From assembly GCA_922989275.2 (NCBI GenBank), contig OV277856.1, positions 87,501,038 to 87,565,037 of the forward strand: a stretch of DNA of 64,000 bases, written 5' to 3'. The DNA is from Gari tellinella (taxonomy: Eukaryota; Mollusca; Bivalvia; Cardiida; Psammobiidae). Shown here piece by piece: positions 53,386 through 63,442 of the stretch; within the stretch, counting starts at the first letter, position 1, and every line of letters starts with the position of its first letter. The notes beneath the pieces were generated by a model, which was not told the DNA's origin, searched no databases, and saw only the letters and a program-made list of their open reading frames with translations. Position numbers and translations under genes: made by a program.

Positions 53386-53888
53386 TGTCGCTTAATTGCT
53401 GGAGAGGGTAGGGGTCACTATTCGATGGGGGTCGATATATTTCAGGAGGGGTCAAAATACTTCATGAGGGGAGTCATAGTACTATGACCGGGGGGTCAAA
53501 TTTCGACGTCGAATTATGACCGGGGGGTCATTGTACGATATCGAAAAATGACCGGGGGTCATTCCACGTCGTCGAATTATGACCGGGGGGTCTTTTTTCG
53601 ATGGGGGTCAAAATACTTCGTTACACCGGAACCATATCATCAATGTTGGTAAAAATAAATACCCCTAGAAGTTATAGCTTGCCAAATGGCAAAACTCTAT
53701 CGATATATATATACTGAACAAATAAAATTAAGCCAGTACAGAATGAGAGTCAACGTTTTCTAATATGGCGAGGCTACAATAAACAGAATCTTATGTATAA
53801 ACTTGTCTAGATTACTTTTAATTATGTCTGTAAAATTGTGTCACCATGAACCAAATGGATCCAGATCATTTTCTACTTTATCACAGCA

Positions 53889-53903
53889 GGGGGGGGGGGG
53901 GGG
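53889..53903. repeat. Homopolymer run of 15 G
   Basis: Fifteen consecutive G. Two overlapping short plus-strand frames read poly-glycine through it; neither is a gene. Confidence 0.9.
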
Positions 53904-54189
53904 TCTTAAAGTCACAGAAATTTCAGTATCTTGTATGCCCTCAATTCTGCATAATCACTGCAATGCGTCGACAACTCATGTTGTTATTAAGTGTTTTGAG
54001 GGTCCGTAGTGGTATTTTATGGCATTCTTCATGCAATGCCCGTTCAAAATCTCTCACGTTATTCACATCGTTACGTTGCAAGACAATACGTCAAAAACAC
54101 ACCACAAGGGTATACTATTAGAGACAAAACGGTAAATCGATCTGGCTTATTGAGTGTTCGGATATTCAACTTTTGAAAAGTGTCCATTT

Positions 54190-54297
54190 AAGAAATGAAC
54201 TGATTATTTTTCGGCGTTCAAGCGATTGATGGTAAATTTGCCGATAATTTGCTGTCGTTCATTCCGCCTGAACGCCGAAAAAATCAGTTCATTTCTT
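54190..54297. repeat. Inverted repeat with ~30-bp arms
   Basis: AAGAAATGAACTGATTATTT and TTCGGCGTTCA pair with TGAACGCCGAAAAAATCAG and TTCATTTCTT across a 48-nt spacer. There are few mismatches. The identity of the parent element is unknown; it precedes the Tc1 fragment by 600 bp. Confidence 0.7.
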
Positions 54298-54399
54298 ATA
54301 TTCACAATGTATTTTCTGTAATTTCTAACATTAAATAAACATTTTGTTATTACGCATGTATGTTTAATCCATATTAGAGATTGATAACACGAATAATGT

Positions 54400-54905
54400 G
54401 TACCCTATAAGAAACAGCCATGACCGATTTACTGAATCTGTGTACATTCGAAAGCAGAAAAAATAAATTCCACTGTCAACAACTTGACAGTTTGGCGCGA
54501 AAAATGCTGATTTTCGACGTCAATGGAAGTGACGTCATTTTAAAGAAATATAAATATATCGGATTTTTTTGTCATAAAGAAACGCAGATAGTCGAGCTGG
54601 TTATAAGGTAGATTCTTATGTCAATTTTCTTGCAATTTATCTCATTAATAAAGAAGAATATTAGTCGGGAATCAAGGTTTCCACTAATAGGAAGGCATAG
54701 ATCGGTTAAGAACAAACTTTGAAAAACTCCGCCAAATGTTTGCTGTGCCATGTTCCAAAGATTAATTCGCGAATGTAAACTGCATATGCCCCGCCTCCCC
54801 TTCGAAACTTTTCCACAAGTTCCGCCCTCTCGAAAAGTGGTGTTTATATGAAATGAACACACTTTTTGTCAATCGAATTAAATGGGGCAATTGTAAATAT
54901 TGTGT
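54400..54905. other. No supported gene
   Basis: Short frames on both strands (63 and 96 residues) have no domains. No MITE signature is recognised. Confidence 0.4.
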
Positions 54906-54914
54906 AATGTGTTG

Positions 54915-55326
54915 TTAGTTCACTTGCCAAATGATGCCATTCTTGGCGATGACGTAACGTTCTAGGTATTCCAACATAAGGCCAACGCCTCTAAGTCCTG
55001 CAAAACGTAGCCGTTTTCTCACTGTCATGGCAGTTAAACGTGTTCGGGTTTTGTTAAGTAAACAACTTGCAATATCTGTACTGCTGTATAACCGATAACG
55101 TCTTGACGTTGTGACGATATAACGGTCTTCTCTGGCAGTCGTCTTACGGGTTCTGCCATAACGTGGGAGGTCGAATACACTGGCTGTGAGACGATATCTT
55201 GCCCTCTGTCGAAATATGGTTCGTTCGGTAAAATTAAAATGATGTGCAATGTCTCCTACAGAGGAGTCAAATATTCCTATCGGCCTCATAAAGTTGCTCT
55301 AACTTCATTCCAGGCCGTCGCCCCAT
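54915..55326 (-). pseudogene. Tc1/mariner-type transposase, N-terminal fragment
   Basis: Reading the minus strand from 55289, IAHHFNFTERTIFRQRARYR is a helix-turn-helix of the Tc1 DNA-binding domain. GRTRKTTAREDRYI (the GRPR-like linker with TPRQDRYI-type motif) and MTVRKRLRFAGLRG (second helix-turn-helix) follow. A likely start in another frame at 55326 (MGRRPGM) implies a frameshift near 55290. The frame stops after about 124 residues, and the DDE catalytic domain is absent downstream. It is a dead fragment; no TIRs were identified. Confidence 0.8.
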
Positions 55327-55329
55327 GGC

Positions 55330-56285
55330 GAAATATTCAAAATATCTGAGCGGCTTTTTCACTTTGAATCAATTTTTTGTGTAATTACGACTGAAACATA
55401 CAATTGTACAATTACGTAGAAGTTGTTAACGTATTGTACGTGCATTTCGTGTTGTGTGACGTTTTACTGCACTGACTATTTATGGGGTAACATTTTCCCG
55501 TAGACCATTTCTACCTCGATTGAAAGTTCACTGATAAATACAAACGTCATATTTACACGCTTAAGTGAACGTTTAAAACGTAGGAAAAGTCTGATTAAAC
55601 TTTATTTTGTTCAGTTTATGATGAAAGTTCTTACGGTACATCAGGCTCGTATGATACGAAGTACCAAAATCAGTTAATGCGATCGCCTTGTTTCCGTCGT
55701 CTGTCATCGAAAGCCCGTCGTCACCCGTCGTCTAAGGTCTATTTTTTGTCTTTTGTTTATACTCGAAATATAGCTCTTAGTTAAACTAAGGTATTGAGAA
55801 ATATGGTCTTACAAAAGGACAATGAAACCAACAAAATCGACGCATGCAGCAGGGTGGCGACGATAGCTCGATGTTTCGAATAGTTGAGCTAAACATGATA
55901 TAATGAAAGAACAAGTTACCATGACTTAAATGAAAAGAAAGAAGAAAATGTTTGCTTTCTACAGTCCTAATAGTCCCACGTGCCAACCACTGGATCGTTG
56001 CGAAATATGTTACTTGATTTGGTTTTAAAGATGCATTAATTCTTTTAAAAATCAAGCGAATTTCGTCCGCTCAATAAATGCATTCGTTCATAGTCTATAC
56101 GGTATACAACTTACAAAACATCATTGAGTACAGCTTTTGTGTAATTAATGAAGACAGTTTATTGCGATATAAGTTGTGTTCAAATATTTGGAGATGTGGT
56201 GTATATATGTTTTCCGACTTAAGCCATAAAAACCCCTTTTGGCTGTAAGCATACATATCTACAAACAGTAACGGCTTTGTTTCCT
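55330..56285. other. No supported gene
   Basis: AT-rich DNA. A small GACGACGG-rich symmetrical stretch (CGTCGTCTGTCATCGAAAGC then CCGTCGTCACCCGTCGTC) lies at 55695-55732. The 89-residue minus-strand frame at 55786 has no domain. Confidence 0.4.
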
Positions 56286-57312
56286 TAATGGGGCCTTCAC
56301 ATACACGATATTTTCTTACGATTCCTTACGGATCGCCAACTCGTAGTCAATCGTAAGCATCCGCAAATGATCCGATAGTGTCCGTAAATAACTCGCAAGG
56401 ATACGCGAGGATTCGTGGAAGAAGATGCCCATATTTTTGTGTCAAAAATTTTCTTACGATTGTCCGCGGAGATATTCTTCCGTAAATCAATCGTAACGAT
56501 CCGTTAAGTATCGCACACCGGTTGTATCAACACGTAATCCTCCGTAAACAGCCCGCAAGGATCCGTAAACAGTCCGCAAGGATCCGTAAACCGACTGTAA
56601 CGTGTTCGTAGTCATCCGTGGTATTATCGTGGAGGTTTTCCGTCCAAACAGGCATAATCTTGCCAAAAAGACCACAAAAATCTAAGTGAACTATTATTTC
56701 AGTCATATCGATGTTCTATCACTTCATGCCAGTTGCCGAATGATGACACATTTGAAATTGAATACTTTTTGGTACTGAAAAGGTCAAACACGTCAGTGCT
56801 CTTAGGTAAATCGTAACAACTCTTAAAGGTGCGTTCACATACACGGATGTTTCTTACGAGTCCTTAAGCCCGTCTCACACAGAGCACGGTTGGGCACACG
56901 ATTCAAATACGGTGTACTCGGTTATACACGGGTTGACTGGTACGGGTATTGAGCTCCAACCGTGCCTGGGGATGACTAAGTACGATTTAGACTCGAATGT
57001 AGCACGAGTATGTACGAACAAAGCACGGGTACACTCGGTCAAGCAAGGTTTGTCACGGTTTGAACACGATTTTCATACGATTGTTGTACGGTTCCAAGTA
57101 CGGTCTAGTACGGTCTGTTACGGCCTAGAACGATTAAACACGACTTTTACTGGATTAACTGGACATTTACAGGGTTTACATACGGTCCCACCGACTTTTG
57201 TTCGATTTATGCTCGAATTATCACACATTCGTGTATGTTTTGATATAAATTGACTCGTTTTGATGGCTTGGCTTCATAAATTTTTCGAACTTTCAACAGA
57301 GAAGTTATAAAA

Positions 57313-57705
57313 ATGGCAGATGACAGAATAAGGGAATTAGAAATCATGATAAGACTGATAGACATTGAGATTAGTTTGGCCAGAAGGCGTGAGGGGAGAC
57401 AAGAACAAGCCAACAGAAGGAGAAGAAGAAGGAGGCAAGTTTGGACAAGAGAATGGCTCAACAGAAGGGTCATGTTTGGTCAATATGACACTCTGTTACA
57501 TGAACTAAACAGAGAGGATCCCAGGTGTTGCAAAAACTTCCTCCATGCCCTAGTACCTGGGGTATGGCGAGATGAGAGACAACTAGTGGACGCAGGAGGA
57601 CATGCTGACCGCAACGTACACACAACCTTGGAAAGCAACAAAGAAACTACCTCAGCGATTACTTCATGTCGGAAGCTGGTTCGGTTCCATGGCAAGAACA
57701 GATGA
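57313..57705 (+). pseudogene. HARBI1-like transposase/nuclease, N-terminal remnant
   Basis: 130 residues. An arginine-rich segment (about 34-41) is followed by VWTREWLNRRVMFGQYDTLL and HELNREDP..CKNFL (about 43-77). This is the conserved N-terminal block of HARBI1-like proteins, which read W-x-R-x-W-L-x-R-R...G-x-Y-x-x-L...E...D-x-x-x-F-x-N-F. After about residue 78 the similarity is lost, with scattered out-of-frame echoes, so frameshifts and a deletion have removed the DDE nuclease domain. It is not functional as it stands. Confidence 0.7.
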
Positions 57706-58254
57706 TATAATAGACTAGTCAAATTTGCAGTTGATATAGACTAGTAACCTTTGTATATCATTTCATGAATTGATATTGGAATCTAATTGCTCGGACTCAT
57801 TATACATACAATCATATTTGATTTGCTAGATATCATGATTTGAAAGTTAAGCAGGTTTTCTTTCAAGAACAGTCTTCAAAGAGATTTTAATAAATAAGTG
57901 TCAAAAAAGTTAAGTAAGTGTTGAATTGCTTTAAACGTTGTACAATAAATAAAATCAAACTTTTTTCCAGTATAAAATTTAATCCTGCCAAGAACAATCC
58001 CGAAGTTCTATGATTGCCATCATATGGTTTAATTCTTTCACAGCCAATGTCGTCTATAGGCATGATTACAAATATGTAAGCCTCAGATTAAACACCGCTT
58101 TGAAAAAGCAACGCATAATCTTGGGATAAAATATTTGTATATACAGTGAGTTTTATGTTCTTTGCTTCTTTATACACAGTTATATTTGCTAGATATCGTG
58201 TTTGGAAAGTGTAATAGCACTTTTTGAACTCAAAGTGGTTTTGATAAGAGTACA

Positions 58255-58428
58255 GGGGCCCGTTTCATAAAACTTCGTATGACAAAAACGATTGTAAGTC
58301 AAAACTTTGAAATACATTTAATTTCGTATTTCTCTATCTAATCCCGTCTTGTGACATCTCTTTGGAATCGTCTTTTCAAGACGATTCCAAAGAGGTGTCA
58401 CAAAACTGGATTAGATGGAAAAATAAAT
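58255..58428. mobile_element. G-family MITE truncated inside the Harbinger remnant
   Basis: GGGGCCCGTTTCATAAAACT, TTCGTATGACAAAAACGATT and a central palindrome AATCGTCTTTTCAAGACGAT with arms GACATCTCTTTGG and complement. The right third and right end are missing. It separates the two protein remnants of the host element. Confidence 0.75.
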
Positions 58429-58641
58429 AGTTGGCATCAGAGTCTGAATCTCTGGGTATCTGGTCAGGTGGTGCCAGCGGGTCCTCCAGCTCATCAGGGT
58501 CGACAGGGTCAACAGGTTGAAGTGGTCGGAGGGCCTTGGTGGACCTTTTTGTATTCTCGCTGGGAGATCTTCCATGTCGATTCTTTTGGGGACCTTCTTC
58601 TTCTTTGGAGGCATTATGTAGCAAGAACTCTTTTGCTTCAA
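58411..58641 (-). pseudogene. Possible second protein remnant of the Harbinger element
   Basis: The minus-strand frame contains MPPKKKKVPKRIDMEDLPAR (lysine-rich start), then loses character. PIF/Harbinger elements usually carry a second Myb/SANT-like gene in the opposite orientation, and the position fits. No SANT motif is visible. An overlapping frame (58376-58693) continues with an acidic, proline-rich stretch, suggesting a frameshift. Low confidence. Confidence 0.35.
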
Positions 58642-59685
58642 GGTGGCAGCAGGTAGTTGTGTTTTCTGTTGTGTTCGAGTGCTGTATGATCATACATGAG
58701 CTTTGTGCAGACGTAGAGACCGTGTCTGGTCGTACTTGACCATGTATAATTCGTACTTGAACCGTATTGGTCGTATGGCGATCTTATGAAACCGTATTGG
58801 TCGTATGGCGATCGTATAAAACCGTGTGTACACTCGTGTGAATCGTACGGTGATCGTGTGACATTCGAGTGTTAATCCGGATGTCGGATGTAGGACTTGG
58901 GGACGGTTTCACACGATTCCATACGATTTATATACGATATTGACACGGTTGATCTCACTCGTGTAGTGGACTTCATGTACGGTTGTATATACGGTCTCGT
59001 ACGGTCTCACACGGTCTCTCACGGTATTGTACGATCGCTAATACGATCATACACGGACATGGCACCCGTGCTAGTTTTTTAAAAGTTTTAAAAATCATAC
59101 ACGGCTTTCACGGATACACTCGAATGGCCCGAGTGTAACTCGGATAAGGCCACGGTTGATTCGGTTGTATGTACGGTTTACACGGGTGGCCAACCGTATA
59201 AGCCGTGTGTTCTGTGTGAGACGGGCTTTACGGATCTCCAAACCGTAGTCAATCGCAAACGTCCGGAAATAACTCGTTAACATCCGCAAACACATCGCAG
59301 ACGTCCGTAAACAATCCGTTACCATCCGCAAAACTCGACGACATCCGTAAGCCTCCGTAAGACGAAAATCTTTTTTTTGACAAGTCAAAAACTTTTTTAC
59401 TATAGACTACGATAGACCACGGATGGACTTCTCCGTAAACAAAACGTAAATAATCCGTTACAATCCGCAACTTAATCGCAAATCGAACGTAACAACACGT
59501 AACCCTAACATTTGCAAACAGTTTATATCCAGATTAAACCGCACGTGGCGACAACTCACATCAGGACCTACTCAAATTGAGACTCTAATCTTATATTTTG
59601 AGAATTTTTTGAAGAAAACAATAATATTATAACAGTAATTTGTAATAATTGTTGCAGGCGGTAATATTACGTATTGTTTACGATA

Positions 59686-59895
59686 AAGCCCCTTCACTGT
59701 CATCACGTAACGAGCTTTGAACAATTCGTCTACGTTTATTTCTCAAATTTTATTTTTAGGTTTTTTGATTTAAGGAGTATAAAATTGAGTGTCAAGCAGT
59801 TTGGAACCTGACCAGGTGCCGCGTCACGCGATTCCAGATCTGGATCCAAACCTTTTGCAAGTATCATTGTACTCGGGCTATGGCGGTGAAGGGGC
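59686..59895. mobile_element. A-family MITE inside the outer element
   Basis: AGCCCCTTCACTGTCATCAC to GGCTATGGCGGTGAAGGGG. The core is GTCAAGCAGTTTGGAACCTG / AGATCTGGATCCAAACC around CGCGTCACGCG. The ends have lost TTAA. Confidence 0.65.
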
Positions 59896-60234
59896 AAGTA
59901 CAGTCAAACTTATATTGAGTGACCCTTTAACTGAAAGAGCGTGCAAGTAGAGAAAACCAGGTGCGACTGCTATAGAACGCGGAGTTTTGTCGTAAACATA
60001 TCGTAATAACTCGTAAGATACCGTAAATAGCCCGTAACAACTCGTAGCACATCTTAATTCACTCTTAAAAGTGGCATATATCGTAAGAAACCGTACACTT
60101 TTACGGATGTGTGCCAATGTATGCCATCCGTAAGAAAATCGTAGAAATTCCGTGTATGTGAAGGCCCCATAAGATCATTTAGGTCAAAGGAAGAAAATGC
60201 AAATATCAGCATGAAACCATTACAAGACACTAGC

Positions 60235-60400
60235 TGTAGAAGCTAATAGGTAATTATCTTGATATACGAAGTGAAATGCTCTGCGACAAACACATAAATT
60301 GTCCTCAATGGGGCTGGTGTTTCGCATAAATCTACTTCCAATGAGTCTGGAGCCTTGACATGAAGTAAAGCATATCTAGCTAAATGACAGACGGTAAAGC
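60235..60400. repeat. Long dispersed repeat, copy 2
   Basis: GGTAATTATCTTGATATACG, CTCTGCGACAAACACATAAA, GGGGCTGGTGTTTCGCATAA, ATCTACTTCCAATGAGTCTG and GACATGAAGTAAAGCATATC pair with 43805-43965 in the same orientation. Identity is highest in the 90 bp from ATAAATTGTCC to ATATCTAGCT. Confidence 0.65.
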
Positions 60401-60512
60401 ATTTATGGGATTTGGTTTTTTTTATCATAGATGCATTAAAGGAACTACTGTTTTGTCTTGGTTCATTTATCAGACAGTCAATACCTGACAAAAGCATACA
60501 CTTTGTCTTATA

Positions 60513-60718
60513 TACAGTTAAACCTCTATGTTGCGATAATTAATTGTGTTCATTATTAGGTTATCAGGACAGATTACTGCACAGAGGAAAGTGACGGTAA
60601 AACAAAAAAGCTATCAATGAGCTTTCTGTTTCACTGTTACCATGTTTTAAGCTGTCATCTGTATTTTTTACAACTAGTTCGCCCTTATTAGGTGGTCGTA
60701 TAGAGAGGTTTTACTGTA
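60513..60718. mobile_element. C-family TA MITE, diverged core
   Basis: TACAGTTAAACCTCTATGTT to TATAGAGAGGTTTTACTGTA, TA at both ends. The core is GAAAGTGACGGTAAAACA / TTCTGTTTCACTGTTACC with a TCAATGA tip. The left arm of the core is more mutated than the right. Confidence 0.8.
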
Positions 60719-61059
60719 CAAGGAAAGCTTAAGAGAGTTGCATGTTTTTTTTAAAATACATTCATTCTATTTACATGTTTTGTCAGGTAGAGACAAGATT
60801 CATCATTTGATTCAAGAGGTGATGTGTGAGACTTATTCTAAAATTACCTTCATTAATTTTAGAGTGAAGGGTGTGCTATACTGGGTAGTTTTCTTTATTA
60901 TTCTCCTTTTCTGTCGTTATATCAGTATGAAAGTAGGTCAATTAACCGACTTATAAAGTGGCATCTATATCTCTATATGTGAACAGAATATAAGTATAAG
61001 TACACTGTAAATTAAACTAGTAGAAAGGCATAACTTTGGGAAGTTGTTTATTACATTAA

Positions 61060-61760
61060 GGGGCCGTCATACCCTGAAGTCCTGGTCAGCGTTCTTTGAC
61101 GTCTGAGGAAACGTGGTAGTCGCCATTGGTCGCTGAGATGGCACCAGAACAGCGTTTTGTGAAAGCTAGCGAACGCCAGTGAACGTAGGTGATCGCCAGG
61201 AATCGACGGAGAACGCTGGTTCGGAAAAAAAGTTTGAACATACACAAACGTTTACTCTGCGACCGGCGTTCTTCAACGTTTAATTCTCAACGCTTGAGAA
61301 TGTTAATGAACATTTGTGGAACGTTTCACTAATGTTCGCCGAGCGTTGCACGCATTCGGCTATCTTGATCAGTCGTTACTCGAGCGTTAATAGTTGTTAC
61401 TAATCGTTGCTTTGCAGAGAACGAATAACTGGTGACCTGCCAACAGCAAAACGTTATTCTGTCGTTATTCACACGTTAGTCATACGCTCAACACGCTCTA
61501 ACGTTGACAAATCGTTCGTCGCGCGCCAGTGACATGTTAGCACACGCTAATGATTTTCAGGGGTACCTTACTTGGTCGCTGTTACACACTACTCGTGCAT
61601 TAGACACACGCTAGTCATGCGTTAGGCACACGTTAACCACACGCCAGATGTGTCATCCTCATCCTACAACGCTAACGAATTGAACGAATGGGTGATTGAA
61701 ACGTTCAGAAAACGTTTACCAGAACGTAATGGTGTGCCAGTCCATTTAACGACGAGTAGA
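61060..61760. repeat. CG-richer block of short CACACGTTAG/GAACGC-type repeats
   Basis: From GGGGCCGTCATACCCTGAAG the sequence is packed with variants of GAACGCCAGTGAACG, AACGTTATTCTGTCGTTATT and CACACGCTAGTCATGCGTTA. It fades after AGAACGTAATGGTGTGCCAG. This density of short permuted repeats resembles the subterminal zones of the elements at 50441 and 56288. A terminal inverted repeat could not be fixed. Confidence 0.5.
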
Positions 61761-61834
61761 CTCGTCTTTTACAACCCGAGTACCTATAAAATGAATACTA
61801 TTCCAACGCAATCAGTGTAGATAAGTATGAAACA

Positions 61835-61975
61835 TGAAGGAACCCTCTGATCAGGGTCTGCACTGTCTGTCGTTTAGCAATATGGCAATAAACTACATTC
61901 AATAGTCAAAACTTGGCTAGTCATTATTGGAAACTGGTCATTTCGTTTTGAAGTTTCGGGAGTTCATGTGTTAAC
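61835..61975. mobile_element. E-family MITE, right half
   Basis: GAAGGAACCCTCTGATCAGG, GTCTGCACTGTCTGTCGTTT, ACTTGGCTAGTCATTATTGG and GTTTCGGGAGTTCATGTGTTAA-like right end (GTTAAC at 61971). The left half is missing. Confidence 0.55.
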
Positions 61976-62039
61976 TATGTCCAAAAACAAAGGTACTGAA
62001 CATTAGACGTTCATGTTTATAAAACAAGAAAAAGAAGGT

Positions 62040-62252
62040 TAGACCTTTCACTTCCAAAGAGAACTAACAAATCGACCTTGTAAATAGTTTGGATTCTGGA
62101 CAGATGTCACAACGAAACGTGTCGTCTGATCAAGATTCAAACTGTTTGACAACCATGTCGATATTTCTTCCGTTAAGTTATATTCCTTTGAAATAATAGT
62201 GTATTCAACCGTTTTTAAAGCAAGGCGGATAATGGTGGTGAACGAGTTAAAG
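62040..62252. mobile_element. A-family MITE
   Basis: TTAGACCTTTCACTTCCAAA to GATAATGGTGGTGAACGAGT with TTAA. The core is AATAGTTTGGATTCTGGACA / GATCAAGATTCAAACTGTTT around ACGAAACGTGTCG. Both arms show paired GGATTC/GATTC changes. Confidence 0.65.
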
Positions 62253-62289
62253 CAGATTGCAGTTTCGCTGTTAAAGGGTTAACTCTTAT

Positions 62290-63190
62290 CATGTTGAATT
62301 GTCCTCTGCATCAAATATAACGTCTGCTAAAAAATAAAAATAAGTTTTTTTTATACTTTTGAAACAGAAGAAAAATTGAATACGAGTTAAAACAGTTTGG
62401 ATCCCATCAGACTCGTCATGATTAGCACGGGTTTATGGTACTAACAAAGCTTTCAGAAAACAACTTAACAGTTAATGACTATTATCACCAAATATAACCA
62501 AACACAAGGGTTTTTAACAACAAGTATCGCTAATAAATATGAAGATCCCTGAGAAAAGATCAACAGGCAATCACAAAGCCCTGCGGTGGTCAGGTAAACT
62601 TAATTCGTAAAACCATCAAATGTCTGTTATATTAGGACGAGGAACGCGACAGAAGCACCGTGCAGTTCTGTATTTATGACAGATCTGCACTTGTCGTCTA
62701 GAACCATCTATTTAAACTAGTAGTCTGGAACAACTGCAATTTCATTTTAGTACGTAAAACGTATTTACAAGGTTTGTTTAAAATGAAAAATGACACAGTA
62801 GGGAAACGTTTTGTTTGCTTAACCGAAACGAAATTCAAAGGCACTAAAGTCAGCTGCAGAAAACCTGGTGTATCTTTAAAACTATTTGATTTGCATACAT
62901 CGGAATGAAAATAAAATGGAGTATGATCAGACTTAAATACACTTGCTTCTTATCTGACTCTAAACTATACTTAGTAGAAATTAGTTTGTGGAAAGAAAAC
63001 ACATTCGTTGGAAGAGAATTGCTTGTTAGTTCCCTATGACGGTTATTAAAGCAACTTCATTCGATAATTGGTACTCGTTCATGTCGAACTAAGATGCTTA
63101 TTTCTGCTGATGATTGGGGGTAACCTGGTCATCTTAGTGAACTGTTTAATGGAAGAATACCAGTGAGTTCGACTTAAGCGACTTTTGGCT
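62290..63190. other. No supported gene; pogo-like half end
   Basis: AT-rich DNA. GTTCGACTTAAGCGACTTTT and GGCTGTA at 63167-63193 is a pogo-like right end; a possible left arm (TTCGATAATTGGTACTCG) lies near 63060. An isolated AACAGTTTGGATCCCATCAG core relic is near 62391. Confidence 0.45.
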
Positions 63191-63196
63191 GTACTG

Positions 63197-63226
63197 CAAA
63201 TCAAATCAAATCAAATCAAAGCAAAT
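63197..63226. repeat. (CAAAT)n microsatellite
   Basis: Five or so consecutive CAAAT units, the last interrupted by a G. It directly follows the pogo-like right end. Confidence 0.85.
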
Positions 63227-63442
63227 AGTAAATACAACAAATGTTTTTTCAGTTGTTTTAATTGAACTCGATATATGTCTAAGAATTAATAAACTAATGA
63301 TACAAAGATAAAACTAGTTAAAAAGATCTAAAACAGTTTTAAGATGCTTTAATACTGTAGTATTTGCTCGCATGTAAGCCTATGGTTTTGATAGAAGGAA
63401 AGTTGTACAAAAGTTTTGAATTTGACGGATTTCAACTTCCGT

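Larger units (their letters stand above)
50441..53629. mobile_element. 3.2 kb element with long TIRs and GACCCCC-rich subterminal repeats
   Basis: The left end CCGGTGTAACGAAGTATTTT (then GACCCCCATCGAAAAA) is repeated as the exact inverted complement at the right end (53579-53629). Inverted similarity continues for 60 or more bp through GACCCCCCGGTCA and AATTCGACG. Inside each end are tandem variants of ATGACCCCC...TCGTCGTAGA. The interior has no recognisable transposase; it holds a T/TIR-like array, a B fragment (52356-52407), a TATAGCGC-family fragment (52880-53040) and a worn E element (53145-53385). The short element at 5584-5815 shares its termini. The superfamily is not identified. Confidence 0.75.
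56867..59227. mobile_element. PIF/Harbinger transposon remnant with TTA duplication
   Basis: 2361 bp. AGCCCGTCTCACACAGA at the left and its exact complement TCTGTGTGAGACGGGCT at the right, flanked by TTA at 56864-56866 and 59228-59230. A 3-bp TWA duplication is the PIF/Harbinger signature. Subterminal regions carry many TACGGTCTCGTACGG-like and CGTGTGAATCGTACGG units. Inside are a plus-strand transposase remnant (57313-57705), a G-family MITE (58255-58428) and a minus-strand frame (58411-58641). Removing the insert and one TTA joins TCC-TTA-CGGATCTCCAA, matching TTCCTTACGGATCGCCAA at 56321. Confidence 0.85.
56288..60170. mobile_element. Outer TIR element with CCGTAA-type subterminal repeats
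   Basis: ATGGGGCCTTCACATACACG at 56288 matches the complement of CGTGTATGTGAAGGCCCCAT at 60151-60170 over 20 bp. Both flanks are filled with variants of TCCGTAAACAGTCCGCAAGG and CTTACGATTCC. A second similar start, GCGTTCACATACACGGATGT, lies at 56831, so two copies of the family may be joined. The Harbinger remnant at 56867-59227 and an A MITE (59686-59895) are inserted in it. No protein of its own was found. Confidence 0.65.

Noticed and set aside
53803..54121. Overlapping glycine-rich plus-strand frames
   Set aside because: They depend on a 15-G homopolymer read in two frames; no domains.
54915..55326. Intact Tc1 transposase gene
   Set aside because: Only the DNA-binding half is present, with a frameshift near the start and no DDE domain downstream.
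57313..57705. Functional HARBI1 gene of the host
   Set aside because: It lies inside a TIR-bounded Harbinger remnant and only the N-terminal block is recognisable.
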